Part shown: piece after piece, positions 38,600 to 51,822 of the stretch | Position numbering within the stretch: the first letter of the stretch is position 1 | Layout: every line of letters starts with the position of its first letter | DNA from: Arenicola marina | Lineage: Eukaryota > Annelida > Polychaeta > Arenicolidae | Length of the DNA stretch: 64,000 bases | Direction of reading: 5' to 3' | NCBI GenBank assembly: GCA_964019135.1 | Contig: OZ025255.1 | Coordinates: 3,472,001-3,536,000 of the forward strand | Program-made: the position numbers and the translations under genes | The notes under the pieces: model-generated | Told to the model about the DNA's origin: nothing | The model's database searches: none | Seen by the model: the letters and a program-made list of their open reading frames with translations, nothing else

Positions 38600-41350
38600 G
38601 TACGAACAAACAGTGTTAGACTGGTACAACACACAGTGTGAGAGGTCAGACTGGTACAACACACAGTGGGAGAGGTCAGACTGGTACAACACACAGTGGG
38701 AGAGGTCAGACTGGTACAACACACAGTGGGAGAAGTCAGACTGGTACAACACACAGTGGGAGAGGTCAGACTGGTACAACACACAGTGTGAGAGGTCAGA
38801 CTGGTACAACACACAGTGTGAGAGGTCAGACTGGTACAACACACAGTGGGAGAGGTCAGACTGGTACAACACACAGTGGGAGAGGTCAGACTGGTACAAC
38901 ACACAGTGGGAGAGGTCAGACTGGTACAACACACGCTGGGAGAGGTCAGAATGGTACAAACACACAGTGTGAGAGGTCAGACTGGTACAACACACAGTGG
39001 GAGAGGTCAGACTGGTACAACACACACTGGGGGAGGTCAGACTGGTACAACACACACTGGGGGAGGTCAGACCGGTACAACACACAGTGGGAGAGGTCAG
39101 ACTGGTACAACACACAGTGTGAGAGGTCAGACTGGTACAAACACACAGTGTGAGAGGTCAGACTGGTACAACACACAGTGGGAGGTCAGAATGGTACAAC
39201 ACACAGTGGGAGAGGTCAGAATGGTACAACACACAGTGGGAGAGGTCAGACTGGTGCAACACACAGTGGGAGAGGTCAGACTGGTACAACACACAGTGCG
39301 AGAGGTCAGACCGGTACAACACACAGTGTGAGAGGTCAGACTGGTACAACACACAGTGGGAGAGGTCAGACTGGTACAACACACAGTGTGAGAGGTCAGA
39401 ATGGTACAACACACAGTGGGAGAGGTCAGACTGGTACAACACACAGTGTGAGAGGTCAGACTGGTACAAACACACAGTGTGAAAGGTCAGACTGGTACAA
39501 CACACAGTGGGAGGTCAGAATGGTACAACACACAGTGGGAGAGGTCAGAATGGTACAACACACAGTGGGAGAGGTCAGACTGGTGCAACACACAGTGGGA
39601 GAGGTCAGACTGGTACAACACACAGTGCGAGAGGTCAGACCGGTACAACACACAGTGTGAGAGGTCAGACTGGTACAACACACAGTGGGAGAGGTCAGAC
39701 TGGTACAACACACAGTGTGAGAGGTCAGAATGGTACAACACACAGTGTGAGAGGTCAGACTGGTACAAACACACAGTGCGAGAGGTCAGAATGGTACAAC
39801 ACACAGTGGGAGAGGTCAGACTGGTACAACACACAGTGTGAGAGGTCAGAATGGTACAACACACAGTGGGAGAGGTCAGACTGTTACAACACACAGTGGG
39901 AGAGGTCAGACTGGTACAACACACAGTGCGAGAGGTCAGACCGGTACAACACACAGTGTGAGAGGTCAGACTGGTACAACACACAGTGGGAGAGGTCAGA
40001 CTGGTACAACACACAGTGGGAGAGGTCAGAATGGTACAACACAGTGCGAGAGGTCAGACTGGTACAACACACAGTAGGAGAGGTCAGACTGGTACAACAC
40101 ACAGTGGGAGAGGTCAGACTGGTACAACACACACTGGGAGAGGTCAGAATGGTACAACACACAGTGTGAGAGGTCAGACTGGTACAACACACAGTGTGAG
40201 AGGTCAGAATGGTACAACACACAGTGGGAGAGGTCAGACTGGTACAACACACAGTGGGGGAGATCAGACTGGTACAACACAGTGTGAGAGGTCAGAATGG
40301 TACAACACACAGTGTGAGAGGTCAGACTGGTACAACACACAGTGGGGGAGGTCAGACTGGTACAACACACAGTGGGAGAGGTCAGACTGGTACAACACAC
40401 AGTGGGAGAGGTCAGACTGGTACAACACAGTGTGAGAGGTCAGACTGGTACAACACAGTGTGAGAGGTCAGAATGGTACAACACACAGTGTGAGAGGTTA
40501 GACTGGTACAACACACAGTGTGAGAGGTCAGACAGTGGGAGAGGTCAGACTGGTACAACACACAGTGTGAGAGGTTAGACTGGTACAACACACAGTGTGA
40601 GAGGTCAGACTGGTACAACACACAGTGTGAGAGGTCAGAATGGTACAACACACAGTGGGAGAGGTCAGACTGGTACAACACACAGTGGAAGAGGCCAGAC
40701 TGGTACAACACACAGTGTGAGAGGTCAGACTGGTACAACACAGTGGGAGAGGTCAGACTGGTACAACACACAGTGGGAGAGGTCAGAATGGTACAACACA
40801 CAGTGTGAGAGGTCAGACCGGTACAACACACAGTGGGAGAGGTCAGAATGGTACAACACACAGTGGGAGAGGTCAGACTGGTACAACACACAGTGGGAGA
40901 GGCCAGCCTGGTACAACACACAGTGTGAGAGGTCAGACTGGTACAACACAGTGGGAGAGGTCAGACTGGTACAACACACAGTGGGAGAGGTCAGACTGGT
41001 ACAACACAGTGGGAGAGGTCAGACTGGTACAACACACAATGCGAGAGGTCAGACTGGTACAACACACAGTGGGAGAGGTCAGACTGGTACAACACACAGT
41101 GTGAGCGGTCAGACCGGTACAACACACAGTGTGAGAGGTCAGACTGGTACAAACACACAGTGTGAGAGGTCAGACTGGTACAATACACAGTGTGAGAGGT
41201 CAGACTGGTACAACACACAGTGTGAGAGGTCAGACTGGTACAACACACAGTGTGAGAGGTCAGACTGGTACAATACACAGTATGAGAGGTCAGACTGGTA
41301 CAATACACAGTGTGAGAGGTCAGACTGGTACAACACACAGTGTGAGAGAT
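38600..41350. repeat. 30-bp minisatellite, segment 1 of the exon 6-7 intron
   Basis: About 92 copies of agaggtcagactggtacaac acacagtggg (30 bp), with variants gtgtgag, gtgcgag, gaatgg and shortened acacag units of 28 bp. In RNA sense each unit contains TCTGACC (branch-point-like) and TTGTACCAG (acceptor-like). It starts about 10 nt upstream of the exon 7 acceptor and ends at the first transposon. Confidence 0.95.
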
Positions 41351-43999
41351 CAGGGCCCGTATTCTCGAACAAGTTGCGATCATCGCAATATTTAAGAAGA
41401 ACTATTTGCGAAAAGTCGTAGCTGCGAAAAATCGCAAGTTCCTATTCTCGAAAGTTTTGCGATTTATCGCAGCTACGAAGTTTCGCAAGTAGTTTTTCGC
41501 GGTTGTCAGGGATAATTTTCTCGTAGCAACTGGTCTAAACGAACGCGCGCTTTTTTGCAGCGGTGGATATTAACATGTATTGGGCATTAACATTTAGTAT
41601 TTGCAAATGTGAATAGATATAAAACTCCAGAAATATGACTGAGGGGGGTGGGGGGGGGGGGAACTGGCAAATATGTCTGAGGCTGAAAGCGGAGCCTCTG
41701 TGTCTATACCCCCTCCCCTCACATGTACTGCGTAGATCTACAGTGCCGAACATTGTGATGGGCGGACATCAGGCCCAAATTTAAATTAAGCTCAGGACAA
41801 TATGCGACTATTCTATACCTATGGTATGGCATGTTTAACAATATCAAGGCAAAGTAAGCTAAACGACTTACGCACATTAGCCTAACTTACATTGGCAAGC
41901 GTAAGTGACGCTGTCGTCGTCGTATGTTGCAGATTTATATAGTATCCAATATCATGAATAGATCTACGAGACACGGTCACGGGTGGGACGCTTGGTCATG
42001 GTAATCCACTAACACAGAACATGCAGACACTATCTCAGGTTATTTAAGATCTTGTAAAATTGTAATCCATTAATTAGACTTTAGCACTGAGGCACTTTGA
42101 CAACTGACGCCGTGACGGCGCGACTAAACGTGTCATGCTTCCAACCTGAACCACTCAAATGAGTGTAGGAGGCTTTTAGTAACTTAGTTTTTCGCGTGTT
42201 GATACCACTGTATACATGGTATACATGGTGTAGCAGAAACAAATCTTTACAACGTGCACTCGCTCCATTACCTGAAACAAAGTATGGGTAGTCTCTGTGA
42301 CGAAACACGTACGTGAACATGAACGAAAGCGCACATTTCCACAAAAAATTAAGTTCAAAATAAATTTTAAAATAAGAATTATTGTCTGGACTGGATAATT
42401 CAACATATGCTCCGTATCTCATATAACAGCAAACAAGCAGCATAGCAAGAAATAAGTGAGCCCAATCTTCTGAATCTTGAATCTTTAAATTTGCCGATTC
42501 AATCCTCATTAACTAAATTAATCCACCTCCGGGGGCAGGCAGGCGACACAACTCGCATGCCGGCCCCCAGGGGCGGATTAATTTAGCATATATATATGAT
42601 CAGAGATTATTCCCTATAGTATACGATCTCTGACATGCAGGCCCCAACTCGGTCAGTCGGAACCACATTTTGTAATTGTATGCTATATTTAGCCAAATAA
42701 CAGTTATGCAAGAATGACAGCGTGCTCGCTGGTCGTGACGCTCGATATGACGTCAATAAAGAAATAAACGATACAAAGTTGCAAAAATCATGAGTGCACA
42801 TCACGCTCATCACTTCGCCTTGCTAGCAGGAGCAAGGATTTTGGGAAGGGGCGGGGGCATTGTAGATGTACTGGTAAAGCCTAAAGTATGTACCATGGAT
42901 GCCCAAATTGTCGGAGTGCGTAAACATGGTAAAATATATGTCGTAAATGGTCGAATGTAGAGTTGTCACAGAATAGCAAACTTAGACATAAGCGATATCG
43001 ACTTCGCCCATTCACTTGCTGTTCAACTTAGCTTGTCACTTCACCAGGACAAATTTGGATAAAATGCTAGAAGTTTAAGAAAATCGAAGCGACACATTCA
43101 CAGCAACATTGATAGATATAGAGTCTATATTATGTTATTGCACTACATTCACGTGCAACCCGCGATTCCAGACATCAATATTATTTCAGCGATTACGCAA
43201 AAACAGTCGCTTCGATTTTACAGAAATTTCCTCACTTTAAAGGGATTGCCATGATCAAGTGACATGCCAAATATTACAGAAATCGTATGGGCAGTTATTG
43301 TTTTGTTGCATATGGAGCGTAACATATTCGAGGCACTTACGTACAGCGCCAAAACCATCGCTTCGACTAGGGTTAATTTTGAATGCACATTAACAGATAA
43401 CTTTATTGCTGCAGATGTATTAGATCTAAATTTATGATAATATAAATGTCTCGCTTCGATTTTCTCCGCTTTATCCTAAATATAATGATATAGGTTACTA
43501 AAGCAGTTGATGGTGGGGGGGGGGGTGGGTGTCGGTGTCACTTGTACGTATAGCTCGCTGCTAAGTAACATCTTTGATGCATTGCGTCACAATACCTTTG
43601 ACGTCACTTAATTAGCAACGCGCGCTTAGATTGGAACAAAGATGCTATTTTAGCTGCACTGCGGCCTGATAATGATACCACAACATATCCATATAAACAC
43701 CTTATTGTTGTTGAGATTCGTGAATAGATCTTCACGAAGCCTAACGATCCGCTGTCGGAGCCTTCGTCGAAATAAGTGACTCGCCATGAAAATTGTCACT
43801 ATGATTACTGACTAGTTGCGACTAGTTGCGAGACGTATGAACACATCGCAAATTTTGCGATGAAAGTTAGGAAGATCTTTATCTTAAGTTTTCGAGAATA
43901 CCACTTGCGATGAAACGCAACTTTTGCGATTTTTCGCAGCAATATTTGCGAGGAAGTCGAGTTGCGAAGATCGCAACTCGTTTGAGAATACGGGCCCAG
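41351..43999. mobile_element. Non-autonomous TIR DNA transposon, copy 1 (PIF/Harbinger-like?)
   Basis: An element of 2,643 bp (41354-43996) with terminal inverted repeats. The left end reads GGCCCGTATTCTCGAAC and the right end, inverted, GGCCCGTATTCTCAAAC; both continue with clusters of TTGCGA/TCGCAA. It is flanked by CAG on each side (41351-41353, 43997-43999), which fits a 3-bp target duplication of the CWG type reported for some PIF/Harbinger elements. Because the ends are palindromic, a 1-bp duplication with GGGCCC ends cannot be excluded. It interrupts a 30-bp repeat unit. The longest open frame is 142 codons and resembles no transposase I know, so it is probably non-autonomous. Confidence 0.82.
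42513..42586. repeat. Inverted-repeat (hairpin) insert inside transposon copy 1
   Basis: A 74-bp imperfect palindrome: left arm ctaaattaatccacctccgg, right arm inverted ctaaattaatccgcccctgg, around a short cggcatgc-containing loop. It could be a tiny nested MITE or a structural part of the host element. The same palindrome occurs in copy 2 near 50332-50405. Confidence 0.7.
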
Positions 44000-46900
44000 A
44001 CTGGTACAACACACAGTGGGAGAGGTCAGACTGGTACAACACACAGTGCGAGAGGTCAGACCGGTACAACACACAGTGGGAGAGGTCAGACTGGTACAAC
44101 ACACAGTGTGAGAGGTCAGACTGGTACAACACACAGTGGGAGAGGCCAGACTGGTACAATACACAGTGTGAGAGGTCAGACTGGTACAACACACAGTGGG
44201 AGAGGCCAGACTGGTACAAACACACAGTGTGAGAGGTCAGACTGGTACAACACACAGTGGGAGAGGTCAGACTGGTACAACACACACTGGGGGAGGTCAG
44301 ACTGGTACAACACACACTGGGGGAGGTCAGACCGGTACAACACACAGTGGGAGAGGTCAGACTGGTACAACACACAGTGTGAGAGGTCAGACTGGTACAA
44401 ACACACAGTGTGAGAGGTCAGACTGGTACAACACACAGTGGGAGGTCAGAATGGTACAACACACAGTGGGAGAGGTCAGAATGGTACAACACACAGTGGG
44501 AGAGGTCAGACTGGTGCAACACACAGTGGGAGAGGTCAGACTGGTACAACACACAGTGCGAGAGGTCAGACCGGTACAACACACAGTGTGAGAGGTCAGA
44601 CTGGTACAACACACAGTGGGAGAGGTCAGACTGGTACAACACACAGTGTGAGAGGTCAGAATGGTACAACACACAGTGGGAGAGGTCAGACTGGTACAAC
44701 ACACAGTGTGAGAGGTCAGACTGGTACAAACACACAGTGTGAGAGGTCAGACTGGTACAACACACAGTGGGAGGTCAGAATGGTACAACACACAGTGGGA
44801 GAGGTCAGAATGGTACAACACACAGTGGGAGAGGTCAGACTGGTGCAACACACAGTGGGAGAGGTCAGACTGGTACAACACACAGTGCGAGAGGTCAGAC
44901 CGGTACAACACACAGTGTGAGAGGTCAGACTGGTACAACACACAGTGGGAGAGGTCAGACTGGTACAACACACAGTGTGAGAGGTCAGAATGGTACAACA
45001 CACAGTGTGAGAGGTCAGACTGGTACAAACACACAGTGCGAGAGGTCAGAATGGTACAACACACAGTGGGAGAGGTCAGACTGGTACAACACACAGTGTG
45101 AGAGGTCAGAATGGTACAACACACAGTGGGAGAGGTCAGACTGTTACAACACACAGTGGGAGAGGTCAGACTGGTACAACACACAGTGCGAGAGGTCAGA
45201 CCGGTACAACACACAGTGTGAGAGGTCAGACTGGTACAACACACAGTGGGAGAGGTCAGACTGGTACAACACACAGTGGGAGAGGTCAGAATGGTACAAC
45301 ACAGTGCGAGAGGTCAGACTGGTACAACACACAGTAGGAGAGGTCAGACTGGTACAACACACAGTGGGAGAGGTCAGACTGGTACAACACACACTGGGAG
45401 AGGTCAGAATGGTACAACACACAGTGTGAGAGGTCAGACTGGTACAACACACAGTGTGAGAGGTCAGAATGGTACAACACACAGTGGGAGAGGTCAGACT
45501 GGTACAACACACAGTGGGGGAGATCAGACTGGTACAACACAGTGTGAGAGGTCAGAATGGTACAACACACAGTGTGAGAGGTCAGACTGGTACAACACAC
45601 AGTGGGGGAGGTCAGACTGGTACAACACACAGTGGGAGAGGTCAGACTGGTACAACACACAGTGGGAGAGGTCAGACTGGTACAACACAGTGTGAGAGGT
45701 CAGACTGGTACAACACAGTGTGAGAGGTCAGAATGGTACAACACACAGTGTGAGAGGTTAGACTGGTACAACACACAGTGTGAGAGGTCAGACAGTGGGA
45801 GAGGTCAGACTGGTACAACACACAGTGTGAGAGGTCAGAATGGTACAACACACAGTGGGAGAGGTCAGACTGTTACAACACACAGTGGGAGAGGTCAGAC
45901 TGGTACAACACACAGTGCGAGAGGTCAGACCGGTACAACACACAGTGTGAGAGGTCAGACTGGTACAACACACAGTGGGAGAGGTCAGACTGGTACAACA
46001 CACAGTGGGAGAGGTCAGAATGGTACAACACAGTGCGAGAGGTCAGACTGGTACAACACACAGTAGGAGAGGTCAGACTGGTACAACACACAGTGGGAGA
46101 GGTCAGACTGGTACAACACACACTGGGAGAGGTCAGAATGGTACAACACACAGTGTGAGAGGTCAGACTGGTACAACACACAGTGTGAGAGGTCAGAATG
46201 GTACAACACACAGTGGGAGAGGTCAGACTGGTACAACACACAGTGGGGGAGATCAGACTGGTACAACACAGTGTGAGAGGTCAGAATGGTACAACACACA
46301 GTGTGAGAGGTCAGACTGGTACAACACACAGTGGGGGAGGTCAGACTGGTACAACACACAGTGGGAGAGGTCAGACTGGTACAACACACAGTGGGAGAGG
46401 TCAGACTGGTACAACACAGTGTGAGAGGTCAGACTGGTACAACACAGTGTGAGAGGTCAGAATGGTACAACACACAGTGTGAGAGGTTAGACTGGTACAA
46501 CACACAGTGTGAGAGGTCAGACTGGTACAATACACAGTGTGAGAGGTCAGACTGGTACAACACACAGTGTGAGAGGTCAGACTGGTACAACACAGTGTGA
46601 GAGGTCAGACTGGTACAACACAGTGTGAGAGGTGAGACTGGTACAACACAGTGTGAGAGGTCAGAATGGTACAACACACAGTGGGAGAGGTCAGACTGGT
46701 ACAACACACAGTGCGAGAGGTCAGACCGGTACAACACACAGTGTGAGAGGTCAGACTGGTACAACACACAGTGGGAGAGGTCAGACTGGTACAACACACA
46801 GTGGGAGAGGTCAGAATGGTACAACACAGTGCGAGAGGTCAGACTGGTACAACACACAGTAGGAGAGGTCAGACTGGTACAACACACAGTGGGAGAGGTC

Positions 46901-49173
46901 AGACTGGTACAACACACACTGGGAGAGGTCAGAATGGTACAACACACAGTGTGAGAGGTCAGACTGGTACAACACACAGTGTGAGAGGTCAGAATGGTAC
47001 AACACACAGTGGGAGAGGTCAGACTGGTACAACACACAGTGGGGGAGATCAGACTGGTACAACACAGTGTGAGAGGTCAGAATGGTACAACACACAGTGT
47101 GAGAGGTCAGACTGGTACAACACACAGTGGGGGAGGTCAGACTGGTACAACACACAGTGTGAGAGGTCAGAATGGTACAACACACAGTGTGAGAGGTCAG
47201 ACTGGTACAACACACAGTGGGGGAGGTCAGACTGGTACAACACACAGTGGGAGAGGTCAGACTGGTACAACACACAGTGGGAGAGGTCAGACTGGTACAA
47301 CACAGTGTGAGAGGTCAGACTGGTACAACACAGTGTGAGAGGTCAGAATGGTACAACACACAGTGTGAGAGGTTAGACTGGTACAACACACAGTGTGAGA
47401 GGTCAGACTGGTACAATACACAGTGTGAGAGGTCAGACTGGTACAACACACAGTGTGAGAGGTCAGACTGGTACAACACAGTGTGAGAGGTCAGACTGGT
47501 ACAACACAGTGTGAGAGGTGAGACTGGTACAACACAGTGTGAGAGGTCAGAATGGTACAACACACAGTGTGAGAGGTCAGACTGGTACAACACACACTGG
47601 GGGAGGTCAGACTGGTACAACACACAGTGGGAGAGGTCAGAATGGTACAACACACAGTGGGAGAGGTCAGACTGGTACAACACACAGTGTGAGAGGTCAG
47701 ACTAGTACAACACAGTGTGAGAGGTCAGACTGGTACAACACACAGTGGGAGAGGTCAGACTGGTACAACACACAGTGGGAGAGGCCATACTGGTACAACA
47801 CACAGTGGGGGATATCAGACTGGTACAACACAGTGTGAGAGGTAAGAATGGTACAACACACAGTGTGAGAGGTCAGACTGGTACAACACACAGTGGGGGA
47901 TGTCAGACTGGTACAACACACACTGGGAGATGTCAGACTGGTACAACACACAGTGGGAGAGGTCAGACTGGTACAACACACAGTGGGAGAGGTCAGACTG
48001 GTACAACACAGTGTGAGAGGTCAGACTGGTACAACACAGTGTGAGACTCAGACTGGTACAACACACAGTGGGGGAGATCAGACTGGTACAACACAGTGTG
48101 AGAGGTCAGAATGGTACAACACACAGTGTGAGAGGTCAGACTGGTACAACACACAGTGTGAGAGGTCAGACTAGTACAATACACAGTGTGAGAGGTCAGA
48201 CTGGTACAACACACAGTGTGAGAGGTCAGACTGGTACAACACTGTGAGAGGTCAGACTGGTACAACACAGTGTGAGAGGTCAGACTGGTACAACACACAG
48301 TGGGAGAGGTCAGACTGGTACAACACACAGTGTGAGAGGTCAGACTGGTACAACACAGTGTGAGAGGTCAGACTGGTACAACACAGTGGGAGAGGTCAGA
48401 ATGGTACAACACACAGTGTGAGAGGTCAGAATGGTACAACACACAGTGGGAGAGATCAGACTGGTACAACACACAGTGGGAGAGATCAGACTGGTACAAC
48501 ACACAGTGGGAGAGATCAGACTGGTACAACACACAGTGTGAGAGGTCAGACTGGTACAACACACAGTGTGAGAGGTCAGAATGGTACAACACACAGTGGG
48601 AGAGGTCAGAATGGCACAACACAGTGCGAGAGGTCAGACTGGTACTACACACAGTGGGAGAGATCAGACTGGTACAACACACAGTGGGAGAGATCAGACT
48701 GGTACAACACACCGTGGGAGAGATCAGACTGGTACAACACACAGTGGGAGAGATCAGACTGGTACAACACACAGTGGGAGAGATCAGACTGGTACAACAC
48801 ACAGTGGGAGAGGTCAGACCGGTAGAACGCAGTGTGAGAGGTCAGAATGGTACAACACACAGTGGGACAGGTCAGACTGGTACAACACAGTGTGAGAGGT
48901 CAGACTGGTACAACACACAGTGGGAGAGATCAGACTGGTACAACACACAGTGGGAGAGATCAGACTGGTACAACACACAGTGGGAGAGATCAGACTGGTA
49001 CAACACACAGTGGGAGAGATCAGACTGGTACAACACACAGTGTGAGAGGTCAGACTGGTACAACACACAGTGTGAGAGGTCAGACTGGTACAATACACAG
49101 TATGAGAGGTCAGACTGGTACAATACACAGTGTGAGAGGTCAGACTGGTACAACACACAGTGTGAGAGATCAG
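43997..49173. repeat. 30-bp minisatellite, segment 2 of the exon 6-7 intron
   Basis: About 172 copies of the same 30-bp unit between the two transposon copies. Multi-unit blocks recur: the run near 39127-40400 reappears at 44387-45660 (offset 5,260 bp). An internal block of about 730-890 bp is repeated again around 45800-47300. Towards its right end the variant gggagagatcagactgg dominates. Confidence 0.93.
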
Positions 49174-51822
49174 GGCCCGTATTCTCGAACAAGTTGCGAT
49201 CATCGCAATATTTAAGAAGAACTATTTGCGAAAAGTCGTAGCTGCGAAAAATCGCAAGTTCCTATTCTCGAAAGTTTTGCGATTTATCGCAGCTACGAAG
49301 TTTCGCAAGTAGTTTTTCGCGGTTGTCAGGGATAATTTTCTCGTAGCAACTGGTCTAAACGAACGCGCGCTTTTTTGCAGCGGTGGATATTAACATGTAT
49401 TGGGCATTAACATTTAGTATTTGCAAATGTGAATAGATATAAAACTCCAGAAATATGACTGAGGGGGGTGGGGGGGGGGGAACTGGCAAATATGTCTGAG
49501 GCTGAAAGCGGAGCCTCTGTGTCTATACCCCCTCCCCTCACATGTACTGCGTAGATCTACAGTGCCGAACATTGTGATGGGCGGACATCAGGCCCAAATT
49601 TAAATTAAGCTCAGGACAATATGCGACTATTCTATACCTATGGTATGGCATGTTTAACAATATCAAGGCAAAGTAAGCTAAACGACTTACGCACATTAGC
49701 CTAACTTACATTGGCAAGCGTAAGTGACGCTGTCGTCGTCGTATGTTGCAGATTTATATAGTATCCAATATCATGAATAGATCTACGAGACACGGTCACG
49801 GGTGGGACGCTTGGTCATGGTAATCCACTAGCACAGAACATGCAGACACTATCTCAGGTTATTTAAGATCTTGTAAAATTGTAATCCATTAATTAGACTT
49901 TAGCACTGAGGCACTTTGACAACTGACGCCGTGACGGCGCGACTAAACGTGTCATGCTTCCAACCTGAACCACTCAAATGAGTGTAGGAGGCTTTTAGTA
50001 ACTTAGTTTTTCGCGTGTTGATACCACTGTATACATGGTATACATGGTGTAGCAGAAACAAATCTTTACAACGTGCACTCGCTCCATTACCTGAAACAAA
50101 GTATGGGTAGTCTCTGTGACGAAACACGTACGTGAACATGAACGAAAGCGCACATTTCCACAAAAAATTAAGTTCAAAATAAATTTTAAAATAAGAATTA
50201 TTGTCTGGACTGGATAATTCAACATATGCTCCGTATCTCATATAACAGCAAACAAGCAGCATAGCAAGAAATAAGTGAGCCCAATCTTCTGAATCTTGAA
50301 TCTTTAAATTTGCCGATTCAATCCTCATTAACTAAATTAATCCACCTCCGGGGGCAGGCAGGCGACACAACTCGCATGCCGGCCCCCAGGGGCGGATTAA
50401 TTTAGCATATATATATGATCAGAGATTATTCCCTATAGTATACGATCTCTGACATGCAGGCCCCAACTCGGTCAGTCGGAACCACATTTTGTAATTGTAT
50501 GCTATATTTAGCCAAATAACAGTTATGCAAGAATGACAGCGTGCTCGCTGGTCGTGACGCTCGATATGACGTCAATAAAGAAATAAACGATACAAAGTTG
50601 CAAAAATCATGAGTGCACATCACGCTCATCACTTCGCCTTGCTAGCAGGAGCAAGGATTTTGGGAAGGGGCGGGGGCATTGTAGATGTACTGGTAAAGCC
50701 TAAAGTATGTACCATGGATGCCCAAATTGTCGGAGTGCGTAAACATGGTAAAATATATGTCGTAAATGGTCGAATGTAGAGTTGTCACAGAATAGCAAAC
50801 TTAGACATAAGCGATATCGACTTCGCCCATTCACTTGCTGTTCAACTTAGCTTGTCACTTCACCAGGACAAATTTGGATAAAATGCTAGAAGTTTAAGAA
50901 AATCGAAGCGACACATTCACAGCAACATTGATAGATATAGAGTCTATATTATGTTATTGCACTACATTCACGTGCAACCCGCGATTCCAGACATCAATAT
51001 TATTTCAGCGATTACGCAAAAACAGTCGCTTCGATTTTACAGAAATTTCCTCACTTTAAAGGGATTGCCATGATCAAGTGACATGCCAAATATTACAGAA
51101 ATCGTATGGGCAGTTATTGTTTTGTTGCATATGGAGCGTAACATATTCGAGGCACTTACGTACAGCGCCAAAACCATCGCTTCGACTAGGGTTAATTTTG
51201 AATGCACATTAACAGATAACTTTATTGCTGCAGATGTATTAGATCTAAATTTATGATAATATAAATGTCTCGCTTCGATTTTCTCCGCTTTATCCTAAAT
51301 ATAATGATATAGGTTACTAAAGCAGTTGATGGTGGGGGGGGGGGGGGGTGGGTGTCGGTGTCACTTGTACGTATAGCTCGCTGCTAAGTAACATCTTTGA
51401 TGCATTGCGTCACAATACCTTTGACGTCACTTAATTAGCAACGCGCGCTTAGATTGGAACAAAGATGCTATTTTAGCTGCACTGCGGCCTGATAATGATA
51501 CCACAACATATCCATATAAACACCTTATTGTTGTTGAGATTCGTGAATAGATCTTCACGAAGCCTAACGATCCGCTGTCGGAGCCTTCGTCGAAATAAGT
51601 GACTCGCCATGAAAATTGTCACTATGATTACTGACTAGTTGCGACTAGTTGCGAGACGTATGAACACATCGCAAATTTTGCGATGAAAGTTAGGAAGATC
51701 TTTATCTTAAGTTTTCGAGAATACCACTTGCGATGAAACGCAACTTTTGCGATTTTTCGCAGCAATATTTGCGAGGAAGTCGAGTTGCGAAGATCGCAAC
51801 TCGTTTGAGAATACGGGCCCAG
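49171..51822. mobile_element. Non-autonomous TIR DNA transposon, copy 2
   Basis: An element of 2,646 bp (49174-51819), flanked by CAG on both sides. It is nearly identical to copy 1. I see two poly-G length differences (near 49470 and 51340) and one substitution (ccactagcacag for ccactaacacag near 49830). The 30-bp units on its left flank, including the rare tatgagag and acaatacac variants, match those of copy 1. This indicates that the copy arose by duplication of a long segment rather than by a second insertion. Confidence 0.85.

Noticed and set aside
38600-41350. CRISPR array (about 30-bp regularly repeated units)
   Set aside because: The repeats are directly adjacent with no unique spacers, there are no cas genes, and the context is a spliced eukaryotic gene.
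42081-42509. 142-codon frame inside the transposon (start MRIESANLKIQDSEDW) as a transposase
   Set aside because: No DDE motif, DNA-binding domain or similarity that I can recognise. It is too short for a transposase, and its composition matches the surrounding non-coding sequence.
49171-51822. Second transposon copy as an independent insertion
   Set aside because: Near identity, the same interrupted repeat base and matching flanking unit order point to duplication of a larger segment.
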